Of a stretch of 64,000 nucleotides of DNA, positions 45,463-54,825 are shown piece after piece. Position 1 is the first letter of the stretch; each line of letters opens with the position of its first letter. Origin of the DNA: Paenibacillus swuensis (GTDB taxonomy: Bacteria; Bacillota; Bacilli; Paenibacillales; DY6); NCBI RefSeq assembly GCF_001644605.1, contig NZ_CP011388.1:4507501-4571500 (forward strand), in the 5' to 3' direction. The position numbers and the translations under genes were made by a program. The notes under the pieces are model-generated. The model saw only the letters and a program-made list of their open reading frames with translations, did no database searches and was not told the DNA's origin.

Positions 45463-45951
45463 ATGAAGAAACTTGGTATCTTTATTGGCATTATTGTTGC
45501 ACTTTTTGTGTTACTTTATTTTCTAAACACATCTACGAACAATAATGTATACGGCAAATCCGAAAGTTCATTAAATCCGGCAACACGCGCGCAACTGAAA
45601 GATCCTGATTATCAGAACATTATTAAACCTGAAGATCTCGATTCCAAAATCAAAAGCGGCGAAGGCGTTTATGTATACTTCTTCTCCTCCACTTGCCCTC
45701 ATTGCAAGCGTACAACACCGGTATTGAACCCGATTATTAAGGAAGTCGGTGTAGATGTAGAGCAGTTTAATCTGCTTGAGTTTGAAGAAGGTTGGCTGAA
45801 GTATAATATTGAAGGAACGCCGACACTTATTTACTTTAAGGACGGCAAAGAAGTGGACCGTCTCGCGGACGGAATCCGTGAACAAGGAGCCACGACGGGT
45901 AATACGGTTGAGGACTTCCGCAATTTCTTAACCAAACATAAAGGGGCGTAA
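45463..45951 (+). CDS. Membrane-anchored thioredoxin-like protein
   Basis: 162 residues. Residues 4-21 are an N-terminal anchor. The thioredoxin domain starts at about 50, with active site CPHC (C78, C81) in YFFSSTCPHCKRTTP and cis-Pro in EGTPTLIYF. It faces outside the membrane and should oxidise or reduce exported Cys. The PCYCGC lipoprotein gene follows 3 nt after its stop, so that Cys-rich protein may be its client. Confidence 0.9.
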   Translation: MKKLGIFIGIIVALFVLLYFLNTSTNNNVYGKSESSLNPATRAQLKDPDYQNIIKPEDLDSKIKSGEGVYVYFFSSTCPHCKRTTPVLNPIIKEVGVDVEQFNLLEFEEGWLKYNIEGTPTLIYFKDGKEVDRLADGIREQGATTGNTVEDFRNFLTKHKGA

Positions 45952-45954
45952 CCG

Positions 45955-46431
45955 ATGAGAGTTCGTAACCGCAACCTGTTCTGGTTCATGTTATTCCTGT
46001 TCATTGTATTCTGCGGTGTGGTTACTGCTTGCGGTTCCTCCGATCAAGCCGCGAATTCAGGCGGACATTCCGGCCACAATGAAAACGAGGGATTTGAAGT
46101 GACCTCTTCCGCAGATGTCATGCCGTCATTCCTCAAGACATACACACCGCGTACCGGGCAACTCTACGCGAGAGTGAATGAGTATGAGGAGCTGCTGAAA
46201 ACTCTTAACTGTTATTGCGGTTGTATGGATTACGCCGAAAATCGTCACGACTCGTTATACCGCTGCTTTATTATGGGTAAGGAGAACGGACGAGTGACTT
46301 GGACGGACCACGGTACGCAATGCGGTGTATGTCTGAATGAATTGAAAGATGCTACGGACATGGCTTCCAAAGGCAAATCCAACGAAGAAATCCGCAAGGC
46401 GATTGACGCAGCATATAAAGGTTCGATCTAA
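45955..46431 (+). CDS. PCYCGC-motif lipoprotein
   Basis: 158-residue secreted lipoprotein: hydrophobic residues 9-24, lipobox VTAC with Cys at 26, then a Gly/His/Asn linker. The conserved core LNCYCGCMDYAENRHDSLYRC has Cys at 86, 88, 90 and 104, followed by CGVC (123, 126). It belongs to the PCYCGC domain group (PF13798), though Asn replaces the Pro of the name. Multiple Cys and His suggest metal binding or disulfide exchange. It follows a thioredoxin gene by 3 nt, so both act outside the cytoplasm. Confidence 0.85.
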   Translation: MRVRNRNLFWFMLFLFIVFCGVVTACGSSDQAANSGGHSGHNENEGFEVTSSADVMPSFLKTYTPRTGQLYARVNEYEELLKTLNCYCGCMDYAENRHDSLYRCFIMGKENGRVTWTDHGTQCGVCLNELKDATDMASKGKSNEEIRKAIDAAYKGSI

Positions 46432-46444
46432 TACAACAGTAATA

Positions 46445-46480
46445 GAAATCGCCCCCGACTACGCAGTCGGGGGCGATTTC
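46445..46480. terminator. Strong bidirectional terminator
   Basis: The 16-bp perfect stem GAAATCGCCCCCGACT with loop ACGC, followed by TTT, closes the PCYCGC transcript on the plus strand and the DUF309 transcript on the minus strand. Confidence 0.92.
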
Positions 46481-46481
46481 T

Positions 46482-46886
46482 TTATTCAGACGCAGCTAAC
46501 TTTAACATCTGTACCTGACGTTCAAGCTCTGAATCTATGATCAGGACCTGAATGGGATAGAACGAAAAAGGTGCCTCATCATATTGCTTAAGCTTCCTTA
46601 GATAGTTACCGCTTTCTACACGCAACAATTCTAGGTTAATGCCCAAGCAAGAATGCGGATATGCAGACAACTTTTCTAAACCGGCCTCCATTAACTTTAC
46701 GGCCCCGCCCAGGTTATCGCCCTGAAAGTGATATAACCCTACCGCAATTTGCAGAAGCCCTTGATACAGAGGGCTTCGGCCTTCTTCCAGCCACAGTTCC
46801 TCCATGACCTCATGACATTCATAATAATCTCGTTTTTCATTAAAATAGTAGAGAAACTGTATATACAGCCGGTCGAAAACAGGCAC
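46482..46886 (-). CDS. DUF309-family protein
   Basis: 134 residues starting with GTG at 46886. The first base of this start is the last base of the preceding relQ stop (TAGTG). The DUF309 signature is YYECHEVMEELWLEEG, with QGLLQIAVGLYHFQ following. It is all-helical and cytoplasmic. The function is unknown; the Glu-Cys-His-Glu cluster could be a metal or nucleotide site. Coupling to an alarmone synthetase is the clearest clue to its role. Confidence 0.88.
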   Translation of the reverse strand: MPVFDRLYIQFLYYFNEKRDYYECHEVMEELWLEEGRSPLYQGLLQIAVGLYHFQGDNLGGAVKLMEAGLEKLSAYPHSCLGINLELLRVESGNYLRKLKQYDEAPFSFYPIQVLIIDSELERQVQMLKLAASE

Positions 46887-47704
46887 TATTGTCCGCCTTT
46901 TTTGGCCCGTTGAATGGAAATCTGAATTTCTTTGTGTAGATCTTTAATTTCATATAAATTATTTTCTTCCCAAGCCTCATTAAAGCGCATTTGATATTGA
47001 GCTGCTTCGCGTACACGGTAGAAGAAATATAACTCCTGGATTCCATTCAGTACCTTGTGCACTAGGACCGAGCTGTCTTCAAAGCTTTTCTGCGCCTCCA
47101 CGATATCTTCCCGGATGTTAGACATTTCTTTATCGAGAATGAAGGCCGCCTGGGCCGCGTTACGAAGCCGGTTCCGCACCTCTTCCGGCAGCGCCTCTTT
47201 ATATTTATAATTCAGAGAATGTTCAATCGTTGCCCAGAAATTCATCGCCAGGGTACGAATTTGAATTTCGGCTAACACTTTCTTCAAACCGATGGCCGTC
47301 TGCACGGGATATTCCACGATGATATGAAATGAGCGGTAACCACTGTCTTTATAGTTGGTAATGTAATCTTTCTCATATAATACTACAAGGTCCTGCCGTT
47401 GCCTTAACAACTCTGCCACACGGTGTATATCTTCCACAAACTGGCACATAATTCGAATGCCGGCAATATCTTCAACCGACTCAATTTTCTCCATCGGAAT
47501 GGATAACCGTTTAGCTTTTTCCAAAATACTTGAGATTTTCTTGACCCGGCCTGTAACAAATTCAATGGGCGCGTACTCGTCCCGAGACCTAAGTTCAGAA
47601 CGTAAAATCTTGAACTTCACTTTCAATTCTTCTACAGCTTGCTCATAAGGAAGCAGGAATTTTCCCCAATCTCTTGCATCCAACGGCCTCGCCTCCGTGT
47701 TCAT
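46886..47704 (-). CDS. relQ: RelQ-type small alarmone synthetase
   Basis: Makes (p)ppGpp from ATP and GDP/GTP. 272 residues, longer than the usual 210-215. The core matches B. subtilis YjbM/RelQ closely: DWGKFLLPYEQAVEELKVKFK, SPIEFVTGRV-like APIEFVTGRV, IAGIRIMCQFV, YKDSGYRSFHII, EIQIRTLAMNFWATIEHSLNYKYK. There is no hydrolase (HD) domain. The extra C-terminal 60 residues are helical (VREAAQYQMRFNEAWEENNLYEIKDLHKEIQISIQRAKK). It follows pyrD by 3 nt and overlaps the DUF309 gene by 1 nt. Confidence 0.92.
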   Translation of the reverse strand: MNTEARPLDARDWGKFLLPYEQAVEELKVKFKILRSELRSRDEYAPIEFVTGRVKKISSILEKAKRLSIPMEKIESVEDIAGIRIMCQFVEDIHRVAELLRQRQDLVVLYEKDYITNYKDSGYRSFHIIVEYPVQTAIGLKKVLAEIQIRTLAMNFWATIEHSLNYKYKEALPEEVRNRLRNAAQAAFILDKEMSNIREDIVEAQKSFEDSSVLVHKVLNGIQELYFFYRVREAAQYQMRFNEAWEENNLYEIKDLHKEIQISIQRAKKGGQ

Positions 47705-47707
47705 AGG

Positions 47708-48802
47708 CTACGCATCCTTTCCAATCGCTTGGGAAATATGGGTAAATCCGTCGCGTTTCAATAGCTCACGCAAACCGGAATGAATCTCTTTAACAATATG
47801 GGGTCCGTGATAAATCAACGCGGAATACAGTTCAATCATAGACGCGCCTGCCTTAACTTTGTCATAGGCATCTTGCGCTGTAAATATACCTCCGGAGCCG
47901 ATAATAGGGATCGCGCCCTTCGTTTGCCGGTATATGCTTCTGACTGTTTCCGTGGATTTCATGAACAACGGCCTGCCGCTAAGGCCACCGGTTTCTCTGG
48001 CATTCGCATTCCTGAGCCCTTCTCGGCTTAAAGTCGTATTCGAAGCTATGATTCCTGAAACACCGCTCTGAACTATGGTTTCTGTGATTCCTTCCAGTTC
48101 TTCTGCCGTCAAATCAGGAGCAATTTTCACGAGTACAGGTTTACCCGCTCCGCCCGCGCTTGCTTGCTGCTGTGAAAGCTCGTCATTCACAGCCAGTAAC
48201 AGCTTTCTCAAATCTTCCCCATGCTGCAAACTACGCAAACCAGGCGTATTCGGTGAAGAAATGTTGACAACGAAAAAATCACCATGTGAATACAGCGTCC
48301 GGATACATTTACGGTAATCGGATTCCGCCTCTTCGTTTGGGGTGTTTTTATTTTTGCCGATATTGACTGCAACCGGGATCGTCCGTTTGTTTAGTTGAGA
48401 CAATTGATGAGCCATAGCTTTGGCACCCTTATTGTTAAAACCCATCCGATTAATTAAACCCAAATCTTCGGGTAATCGAAACAGGCGGGGCAAATCATTT
48501 CCTTCTTGTGAAAGCGGCGTGACCGTTCCCACCTCAACAAAACCGAATCCGATGGATGAAAACCCTGGAACGGCCTCTCCGTTCTTATCCAGTCCAGCGG
48601 CAAGGCCGATCATGTTCGGAAAGTGCAAACCCCACAACTCCATGGCGAGATCAGGCGTTTCTTGTACACTGTAAAGCCCGGAAAGAAGGGACAGAGCGCC
48701 AGGAACACGAGCTGCTCTGCGCATGCCGTCGATCGTTAGGTGATGGGCTTTTTCCGGATCCATTTTGAAAAAAATCGGTTTAACAACGTTTCTGTATAAC
48801 AT
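47708..48802 (-). CDS. pyrD: Dihydroorotate dehydrogenase (quinone), class 2
   Basis: Oxidises dihydroorotate to orotate at the membrane, giving electrons to quinone. 364 residues from the ATG at 48802 (GGAG 8 nt upstream). Class 2 N-terminal helix MLYRNVVKPIFFKMDPEKAHHLTIDGMRR; FMN and substrate motifs NRMGFNNKG, VNIGKNK, NISSPNTPGLRSLQ (catalytic Ser) and IIGSGGI. Class 2 enzymes are usual in proteobacteria; Paenibacillus and relatives carry this form instead of, or beside, the PyrK/PyrDB type. It lies with relQ and DUF309. Confidence 0.95.
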   Translation of the reverse strand: MLYRNVVKPIFFKMDPEKAHHLTIDGMRRAARVPGALSLLSGLYSVQETPDLAMELWGLHFPNMIGLAAGLDKNGEAVPGFSSIGFGFVEVGTVTPLSQEGNDLPRLFRLPEDLGLINRMGFNNKGAKAMAHQLSQLNKRTIPVAVNIGKNKNTPNEEAESDYRKCIRTLYSHGDFFVVNISSPNTPGLRSLQHGEDLRKLLLAVNDELSQQQASAGGAGKPVLVKIAPDLTAEELEGITETIVQSGVSGIIASNTTLSREGLRNANARETGGLSGRPLFMKSTETVRSIYRQTKGAIPIIGSGGIFTAQDAYDKVKAGASMIELYSALIYHGPHIVKEIHSGLRELLKRDGFTHISQAIGKDA

Positions 48803-48965
48803 GTTCAACTCTCCACTCGACAATTTAGGCTCTAACGAACAGTTTATCGTTTTCAAGGTCAAAATGGAAGTGGACACTCGTCAATTCTTCACTGGATTTA
48901 TCATTATAAAGCGGTTACAATTATACTTACAGACTATTCATTTCGTAGGAAAAGGGGCATATCAT

Positions 48966-49106
48966 ATGGCTAAGAGAATACCGCCCGTTATGCAACATCA
49001 ACGTAAAGCCAAGGAAGAAGTCAATAAGAAGGCCTTGATTTGGAGCGCGGCTTCTTTGAGTATGGTCGTTGTGCTTGTTGCTATACTGCTCATTCTTGAC
49101 AAATAA
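48966..49106 (+). CDS. Small single-pass membrane protein
   Basis: 46 residues; AAGGGG lies 8 nt before the ATG at 48966. A basic N-terminus (RIPPVMQHQRKAKEEVNKK) is followed by one membrane helix (WSAASLSMVVVLVAILLIL) and DK. It looks real because of the binding site and the lack of an overlapping gene, but no family is recognised. It is divergent from pyrD. Confidence 0.6.
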   Translation: MAKRIPPVMQHQRKAKEEVNKKALIWSAASLSMVVVLVAILLILDK

Positions 49107-49161
49107 TGTGCGTTATAACCAAAGCCCCGACATCTTGGTGCTGGGGTATTGTCTTTCTATT

Positions 49162-49191
49162 AAAAAAGAGCTTTGCTCCAAGAGCAAAGCT
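49162..49191 (-). terminator. Terminator of the ferredoxin gene
   Basis: AGCTTTGCTC and GAGCAAAGCT are perfect complements with a 3-nt loop. TTTTTTAA follows on the minus strand. Confidence 0.9.
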
Positions 49192-49208
49192 TCTTCTTTA
49201 TTTCGAAA

Positions 49209-49493
<285 letters not shown>

Positions 49494-49596
49494 CTATCTA
49501 CAATATAATACAAATCTATTGAAAGTTCAAACGATAACTGTTCTCAGGGCACCACCCCAGCGCTGCTTAACCTATTATGACCAACCCTTAACTAAC

Positions 49597-50895
49597 CTAC
49601 TCTCCTTGTTCTTCGTCTTGTCCCGATCTTAAATGATCCATCTGCAGCGAAGTCCCCCGAACCCGATGGTTGCGAATAAGCGCGGAAGGGTCATCGCTAA
49701 GCATACCCGCGGTTAATACCGCGCTCTCCCCGAATTTATCCCTTAGTTTATCCAACGTTTGATTCAGGATCTCTTTCTTAGGGCTTTCTACGTAATCAAA
49801 TAAATCCAGCTGAATTGCCGATTCCGTCTTAGCGATTAAATTCTGCAATGTAATGCCAAGCAGCCGGATCGGTTTTCGATCTTTCCAATGCTTCGCGTAA
49901 AGTTTGCAAGCTTCCTTATATATCATATCGGCGTCTTCGGTAGGTGTTTCTAAAGTGGATGAACGCGTAATCGTATGCATATCTGGATTACGAATGGTGA
50001 TTTGGATGGTTTGCGTAACAAGTTGCTGTTTACGAAGACGGCGAGCTGTTTGATCCGCCAGATTGAGGAACACACGATGCACATCTGCACTTTCCGTTAC
50101 ATTGGCGGGTAATGTGGTCGTATGCCCTATAGATTTACTTTGTTCCCGATCCGGATTAACAACCCCGTCGTCAAGTCCGTTGGCCGCGCGCTTGAGCCAA
50201 TGTCCCAATACCCCAAATTCACGGCTCAACAAGGCCTCATCCGCTTTAGCCAAATCACCCAAATTATGAATCCGCAATTTATTTAACTTTTCTCCCGTTT
50301 TGGCGCCGATTCCGAACAAATGAGAACAAGGTTTATCCCATAACACGTACGGTACATCCCGTATGCGCAACACCGTTATTCCATTCGGCTTCTTCATATC
50401 CGACGCCATCTTGGCCAGTAATTTATTCGGTGCGATTCCTATGGAACAAGGCAAGCCGAGTTCTTGCATAATTCTGTCCTGTATTTTCTGCGCAATTTCC
50501 ACCGGATTACCGAATTGCCTGGATCCGGAAATGTCGACATAGCATTCATCAATGGAAGTCGCCTCCAGCATGGGTGAATAGTTATATATAATTTTCATGA
50601 ATGCTTTAGAAAAATGTCTGTACAGATGAAAGTCCGGCTGCAACAATATCAAATCGGGACATAACTTTAACGCCTTACCTACCTGCATACCTGTCGAAAT
50701 CCCTCTTCTTCGGGCCGCATAGGAAGAGGTTACGATAATGCCTTTACGCAATTCCACACTCCCCGCAACCGCCAGCGGCTTACCTTGATAGCGATCAGGT
50801 TCCACCGCTTCATGAACCGAGCAATAGAAAGCGTTCATATCCACGTGAAGAATGACTCTGCCCTTTGCAGAATAATAATCATGAACTGGTTTCAT
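49597..50895 (-). CDS. dinB: Y-family DNA polymerase (Pol IV-like)
   Basis: 432-residue translesion polymerase. Palm motifs: D19 in LHVDMNAFYCSVHE and D116/E117 in TSIDECYVD; F23/Y24 is the steric-gate position. The HhH region is HLFGIGAKTGEKLNKLRIHNLGDLAK and the little finger follows from about 255. IQLDLFDYVE near residue 370 is a beta-clamp binding motif (QLxLF). The C-terminus extends about 60 residues beyond it. I see no LexA/DinR box in the leader. B. subtilis has two such enzymes, YqjH and YqjW; I cannot choose between them. Confidence 0.92.
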   Translation of the reverse strand: MKPVHDYYSAKGRVILHVDMNAFYCSVHEAVEPDRYQGKPLAVAGSVELRKGIIVTSSYAARRRGISTGMQVGKALKLCPDLILLQPDFHLYRHFSKAFMKIIYNYSPMLEATSIDECYVDISGSRQFGNPVEIAQKIQDRIMQELGLPCSIGIAPNKLLAKMASDMKKPNGITVLRIRDVPYVLWDKPCSHLFGIGAKTGEKLNKLRIHNLGDLAKADEALLSREFGVLGHWLKRAANGLDDGVVNPDREQSKSIGHTTTLPANVTESADVHRVFLNLADQTARRLRKQQLVTQTIQITIRNPDMHTITRSSTLETPTEDADMIYKEACKLYAKHWKDRKPIRLLGITLQNLIAKTESAIQLDLFDYVESPKKEILNQTLDKLRDKFGESAVLTAGMLSDDPSALIRNHRVRGTSLQMDHLRSGQDEEQGE

Positions 50896-51015
50896 AGAAA
50901 GATCTCCGTTATTTATTGTAATGAGGCCTTGAATTCATTGTGTATCTAACACTTTAAGGATACGTTTCCAGATGTGTGTGGTCAAGAAACATGCGCTCTC
51001 TTTTCAAAAAAGTTG

Positions 51016-51044
51016 TCTACAACGCTTTAAATCGGTGCTATAAT
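51016..51044 (+). promoter_or_regulatory. Promoter of cimA
   Basis: TATAAT (51039-51044) has TCTACA 17 nt upstream (51016-51021, 4 of 6 matches). The start codon lies about 43 nt downstream. The leader is too short for a T-box. Confidence 0.6.
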
Positions 51045-51086
51045 AATGAATCATATTGGACTGCTTGAACGAGGAGGACGAATTGG

Positions 51087-52703
51087 ATGGCAACACAGAT
51101 CTCCATTTTTGATACGACATTAAGAGATGGCACGCAAAGTGAAGGCATTAGCTTATCCGCGGAAGATAAACTAAAAATCGCTGTAAAACTAGACCGGCTG
51201 GGTGTTCATTATATTGAGGGCGGAATCCCGGGAAGCAATACGAAGGATATTGAGTTCTTCCAACGCGTTAAGCAGTTGAATCTGCAGTCCAAGATAACCG
51301 CGTTCGGCTTTACCAGACGTAAAGATTCGGTGACAGAGCATGATTCTAACCTGAAGCGGATTGTCGAATCCGGAGCGTCGGCTGCAGCATTAGTCGGCAA
51401 GTCTTGGGACTTTCATGTGCATACGGCACTACAGACTTCATTAGAAGAGAACTTGGCGATGATTTCAGATTCCATTCGTTACGTAAAGCAACACGGCATG
51501 GAAGCGATCTTTGACGGAGAGCATTTCTTTGACGGTTACAAGAGTAATCCTGAGTATGCCCTTTCCGTCCTGCAGAGAACTGCTGAAGCCGGCGCGGATT
51601 GGATTGTGCTTTGCGACACGAACGGCGGAACCTTACCTCATGAAATTCATGAAATCGTTAGCCGGGTTGTTTCACAGATTCGAACGCCCATTGGCATTCA
51701 TACGCATAATGATTGCGAGTTGGCCGTGGCGAACACACTGGCGGGCGTACAAGCCGGAGCCCGCCAGGTGCAAGGGACCATTAACGGATATGGAGAACGT
51801 TGCGGCAATGCCAACTTATGTTCCATCATTCCAAATCTGCAAATTAAGCAGACCTATGAATGTATCAGCAGTGAACAGTTGAGCCAATTGACCAATGTAG
51901 CCCGATACATCAGCGAAATTGCAAACGTGCACATGCCGGTTTTTCAACCTTACGTAGGGAATGCCGCGTTTGCGCATAAAGGCGGAATTCATGTTTCCGC
52001 TATCATGAAAGATGCGAAGACCTATGAACATATTCGTCCTGAATCTGTAGGTAACAAGCAGCGTGTGCTTGTCTCCGAACTTGCAGGACAAAGCAATGTG
52101 CTGCTGAAAGCCCAAGAGTTGGGATTGAATATGGACAATAATAACGAGAAGACCAAGGAAATGATTGAGCGCATCAAGAATCTTGAGCATCAAGGCTATC
52201 AATTTGAAGGCGCGGATGCCTCATTGGAACTTTTGTTACGTGACGCATTTGGAGAACTGGAAGAAATCTTCACTCTGGAGTCCTTCAAATTATTCGTTGA
52301 GAAAACAGCGGACCAAGCCGTAGTATCCGAAGCTTTCGTGAAAATTCGGGTTGGTGATGAGAAAATCTATACCGCGGCAGAGGGAAACGGACCAGTCAAC
52401 GCACTGGACAACGCCCTGCGTAAAGCATTGGTACAGTACTATCCCAACATTATGAAGATGCATCTTGCTGATTACAAGGTCAGGGTCATTGATGAAAAGG
52501 ATGCTACCGCGGCAAAGGTTCGGGTACTCATTGAATCATCGGACATTGATGCGTCCTGGAGCACCGTAGGGGTTTCTCCCAATCTAATTGAAGCGAGTTG
52601 GGAAGCGCTAGTTGACAGCATTCGCTATTCGTTACTTGGTGAAATCAAGCAACAGATTGCACAAGAGCCCGCTTCGGGGCGTCTGGGGATTGTAAATCAC
52701 TAA
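51087..52703 (+). CDS. cimA: (R)-citramalate synthase
   Basis: Condenses pyruvate and acetyl-CoA to citramalate, the threonine-independent route to isoleucine. 538 residues: an HMGL-like TIM barrel with FDTTLRDGTQSEG (catalytic and metal site), THNDCELAVANTLAG (metal His), GTINGYGERCGNANL; then the C-terminal LeuA-type allosteric dimer domain from about 400 (FVKIRVGDEKIYTAAEGNGPVNALDNALRKAL). The long barrel-regulatory linker and the YIEGGIPGSN motif fit the CimA (538-residue) class rather than LeuA. GAGGAGG lies upstream of the ATG. Confidence 0.93.
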   Translation: MATQISIFDTTLRDGTQSEGISLSAEDKLKIAVKLDRLGVHYIEGGIPGSNTKDIEFFQRVKQLNLQSKITAFGFTRRKDSVTEHDSNLKRIVESGASAAALVGKSWDFHVHTALQTSLEENLAMISDSIRYVKQHGMEAIFDGEHFFDGYKSNPEYALSVLQRTAEAGADWIVLCDTNGGTLPHEIHEIVSRVVSQIRTPIGIHTHNDCELAVANTLAGVQAGARQVQGTINGYGERCGNANLCSIIPNLQIKQTYECISSEQLSQLTNVARYISEIANVHMPVFQPYVGNAAFAHKGGIHVSAIMKDAKTYEHIRPESVGNKQRVLVSELAGQSNVLLKAQELGLNMDNNNEKTKEMIERIKNLEHQGYQFEGADASLELLLRDAFGELEEIFTLESFKLFVEKTADQAVVSEAFVKIRVGDEKIYTAAEGNGPVNALDNALRKALVQYYPNIMKMHLADYKVRVIDEKDATAAKVRVLIESSDIDASWSTVGVSPNLIEASWEALVDSIRYSLLGEIKQQIAQEPASGRLGIVNH

Positions 52704-52747
52704 ACGACAGGAACGTCCACAGCTTAAATTGTCGCAATATTCAATGA

Positions 52748-52784
52748 AAGAGCCGCTCCGAATGATTAGGGAGCGGCTTCTTTA
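52748..52784. terminator. Terminator of cimA and of the ResA-like gene
   Basis: AGCCGCTCC and GGAGCGGCT pair around a 10-nt loop. TTCTTTATTT follows on the plus strand and TCTTTCATTG on the minus strand. Confidence 0.85.
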
Positions 52785-52800
52785 TTTGGGCATACATCAA

Positions 52801-53340
52801 CTATTTCATCCAGCGTTTCGTCAATCGCTCCAGTTCATCGGGTTCCACCGCGCCATAGAACACCTCGCGGATCACTCCCTCTTGATCGACCAAGTAACTC
52901 GTGGGGAACGCCATGATCCCATACAAATCAGACACGTCACCTTGTATATCCAGGAATGAAGGAAACGTGAATTTATAGGTTTGAACAAATGATTTGGCGT
53001 CCGCCGCCTTATCATTTTTTGTGCTGTTCACAGCGTAAATGTCGATTATATCTTGATGCTGATCATAGAACGATTGTAGTGCCGGGGCTTCCTCCTTACA
53101 AGGCTCGCACCACGATGCCCAAAAGTTAAGAAGCAGCATCTTATCGCGTTTACCCCCCACATGGAAAGTCTCACCCTTTAAATCTACAAGATTAAAATCT
53201 GGCGCAATATAATTTTTCTTTGGGGCTTGTTCGTAAGTCACGGCGGATTCCGCTTTAACCGAAGTGTATTGGTACAAGGCAATGGCCAGAACAATCAGGG
53301 CTGCGCTCACAATAATTGCATTGCTCCATTTTGTATTCAT
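52801..53340 (-). CDS. ResA/TlpA-like thiol-disulfide oxidoreductase
   Basis: 179 residues from the ATG at 53340 (AAGGTGG 8 nt upstream); the frame's upstream extension lacks a site. N-terminal anchor at residues 9-27. TlpA-type thioredoxin domain with active site CEPC (C78, C81) in LLNFWASWCEPCKEEAPAL; cis-Pro in FPTSYLVD. It acts outside the membrane, for example in cytochrome c maturation or spore disulfide chemistry. No heme genes are adjacent, so the substrate is open. Divergent from the MFS gene. Confidence 0.9.
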   Translation of the reverse strand: MNTKWSNAIIVSAALIVLAIALYQYTSVKAESAVTYEQAPKKNYIAPDFNLVDLKGETFHVGGKRDKMLLLNFWASWCEPCKEEAPALQSFYDQHQDIIDIYAVNSTKNDKAADAKSFVQTYKFTFPSFLDIQGDVSDLYGIMAFPTSYLVDQEGVIREVFYGAVEPDELERLTKRWMK

Positions 53341-53487
53341 TCGTGAAACCACCTTATCTTTATTTTCCCCCTTATTATAACCTTGACTAGCTCTATATTC
53401 CAAATTGGCATCTTTTCCCCTTACGTATGACGTATTCGCCAAAGGGTACATTAAAGCTACTAATGTTTGACGAAGGAGTCATGTTCT

Positions 53488-54825
53488 ATGGAGAAAACAA
53501 AACGAAACAAGCTTCTCGACATTACCTTCGATAATCCGAATGACATCACATTCGACAGTGAAGTGGAGGCGCATGCAGAAAATCAAGAAGATGAGAAATC
53601 CGGAAAATCCGCATCGAGCGGTAAGAATACCGGAAAAGGAGTTCTCCTGCAATTCTTCGCCATTGCCACGATTCCGTTAGTGATGGTGTTGGGAAACTCC
53701 ATGCTTGTACCTATTTTGCCTCAATTGGAAAGAGAGTTAGGTGTCAGCCAGTTTCAAAGCTCCTTGGTTATCACCCTGTTCTCCGTTACGGCCGGACTGT
53801 TCATCCCCATCGCGGGTTATATGTCGGATCGATTTTCACGAAAAGCCATCATCATCCCTTCTTTAATTGTTTATGGCGCGGCAGGTGTGTTAGCGGGCTT
53901 CGGCGCTGTGTGGAACTCCTACACCATCCTCATTATCGCAAGAGCTATTCAAGGTTTGGGGGCGGCGGGAACGGCACCTATTGCTATGGCTCTTGTAGGC
54001 GACTTGTACAGCGGGGGCACAGAAAGTAAGGCGTTGGGATTAACAGAAGCCTCCAATGGGACGGGGAAAGTACTCAGTCCAATCTTAGGGTCCTTGTTGG
54101 CCTTGATCGTCTGGTATGCGGCTTTCTTCGCTTTTCCGTTATTCTGTGTAATATCTCTGCTTTGCGTGATGTTCCTGATTAAAGAGCCTAAGAAAGACAA
54201 GAAACCCCCGACACTTAAGGAATACCTCCATCAAATCGGGGCCATCTTCCATAAACACGGCAAATGGCTCATTCCGGCTTTCTTTGCAGGTTCATTAGCT
54301 TTGTTTATTCTGTTTGGTGTTCTGTTTTATTTATCCGATATTCTCGAAAAAGAACCTTACACGATCGACGGTGTTCTCAAAGGGGTTATATTAGCGATTC
54401 CATTGTTGGGGCTTGTTGCCACATCTTATACCACGGGGAGCAAAATCAAGAAAAACGGTGTGTTAATGCGTAGGTTGATGCTGATTGGGTTGGTTATGAT
54501 GAGTGTCTCTTTGTTGTTAACCATCTTCTTTATGCGCAACATCTATGTGTTCATCGGTCTGCTAACGCTTAGCAGTGTGGGTACAGGACTGTTGGTGCCT
54601 TGTCTGAATACAATGATTACGGGCTGTGTCAAAAAAGCGCAGCGAGGCATGATTACGTCCCTGTATAGCTCATTACGGTTCTTGGGTGTAGCCGCCGGAC
54701 CGCCGTTATTCGGGTGGATGATGGAAAAGTCCGAGAAGTGGATCTTCATATCCGTATCTATTCTGTCCTCCTTCACGTTGGCATTGGTCTTCTTCTTGAT
54801 CAAGCCGGACAAAAAAGTAAGTTAA
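53488..54825 (+). CDS. MFS exporter with long acidic N-terminal tail
   Basis: 445-residue DHA1-type drug or metabolite exporter; ATG at 53488 with AAGGAG 9 nt upstream. Twelve membrane segments start at about residue 52. The loop 2-3 motif is GYMSDRFSRKAII. The ~50-residue hydrophilic tail before the first helix (DITFDNPNDITFDSEVEAHAENQEDEK) is unusual for the family and contains a short repeat, DITFDNP/DITFDSE. It resembles B. subtilis YmfD (bacillibactin exporter), but no siderophore genes are nearby. Its stop overlaps the stop of the opposite exonuclease gene by 4 bp. Confidence 0.85.
   Translation: MEKTKRNKLLDITFDNPNDITFDSEVEAHAENQEDEKSGKSASSGKNTGKGVLLQFFAIATIPLVMVLGNSMLVPILPQLERELGVSQFQSSLVITLFSVTAGLFIPIAGYMSDRFSRKAIIIPSLIVYGAAGVLAGFGAVWNSYTILIIARAIQGLGAAGTAPIAMALVGDLYSGGTESKALGLTEASNGTGKVLSPILGSLLALIVWYAAFFAFPLFCVISLLCVMFLIKEPKKDKKPPTLKEYLHQIGAIFHKHGKWLIPAFFAGSLALFILFGVLFYLSDILEKEPYTIDGVLKGVILAIPLLGLVATSYTTGSKIKKNGVLMRRLMLIGLVMMSVSLLLTIFFMRNIYVFIGLLTLSSVGTGLLVPCLNTMITGCVKKAQRGMITSLYSSLRFLGVAAGPPLFGWMMEKSEKWIFISVSILSSFTLALVFFLIKPDKKVS

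Noticed and set aside
50896-51086. LexA/DinR box for dinB
   Set aside because: No CGAAC-N4-GTTCG or close variant is present in the divergent region.
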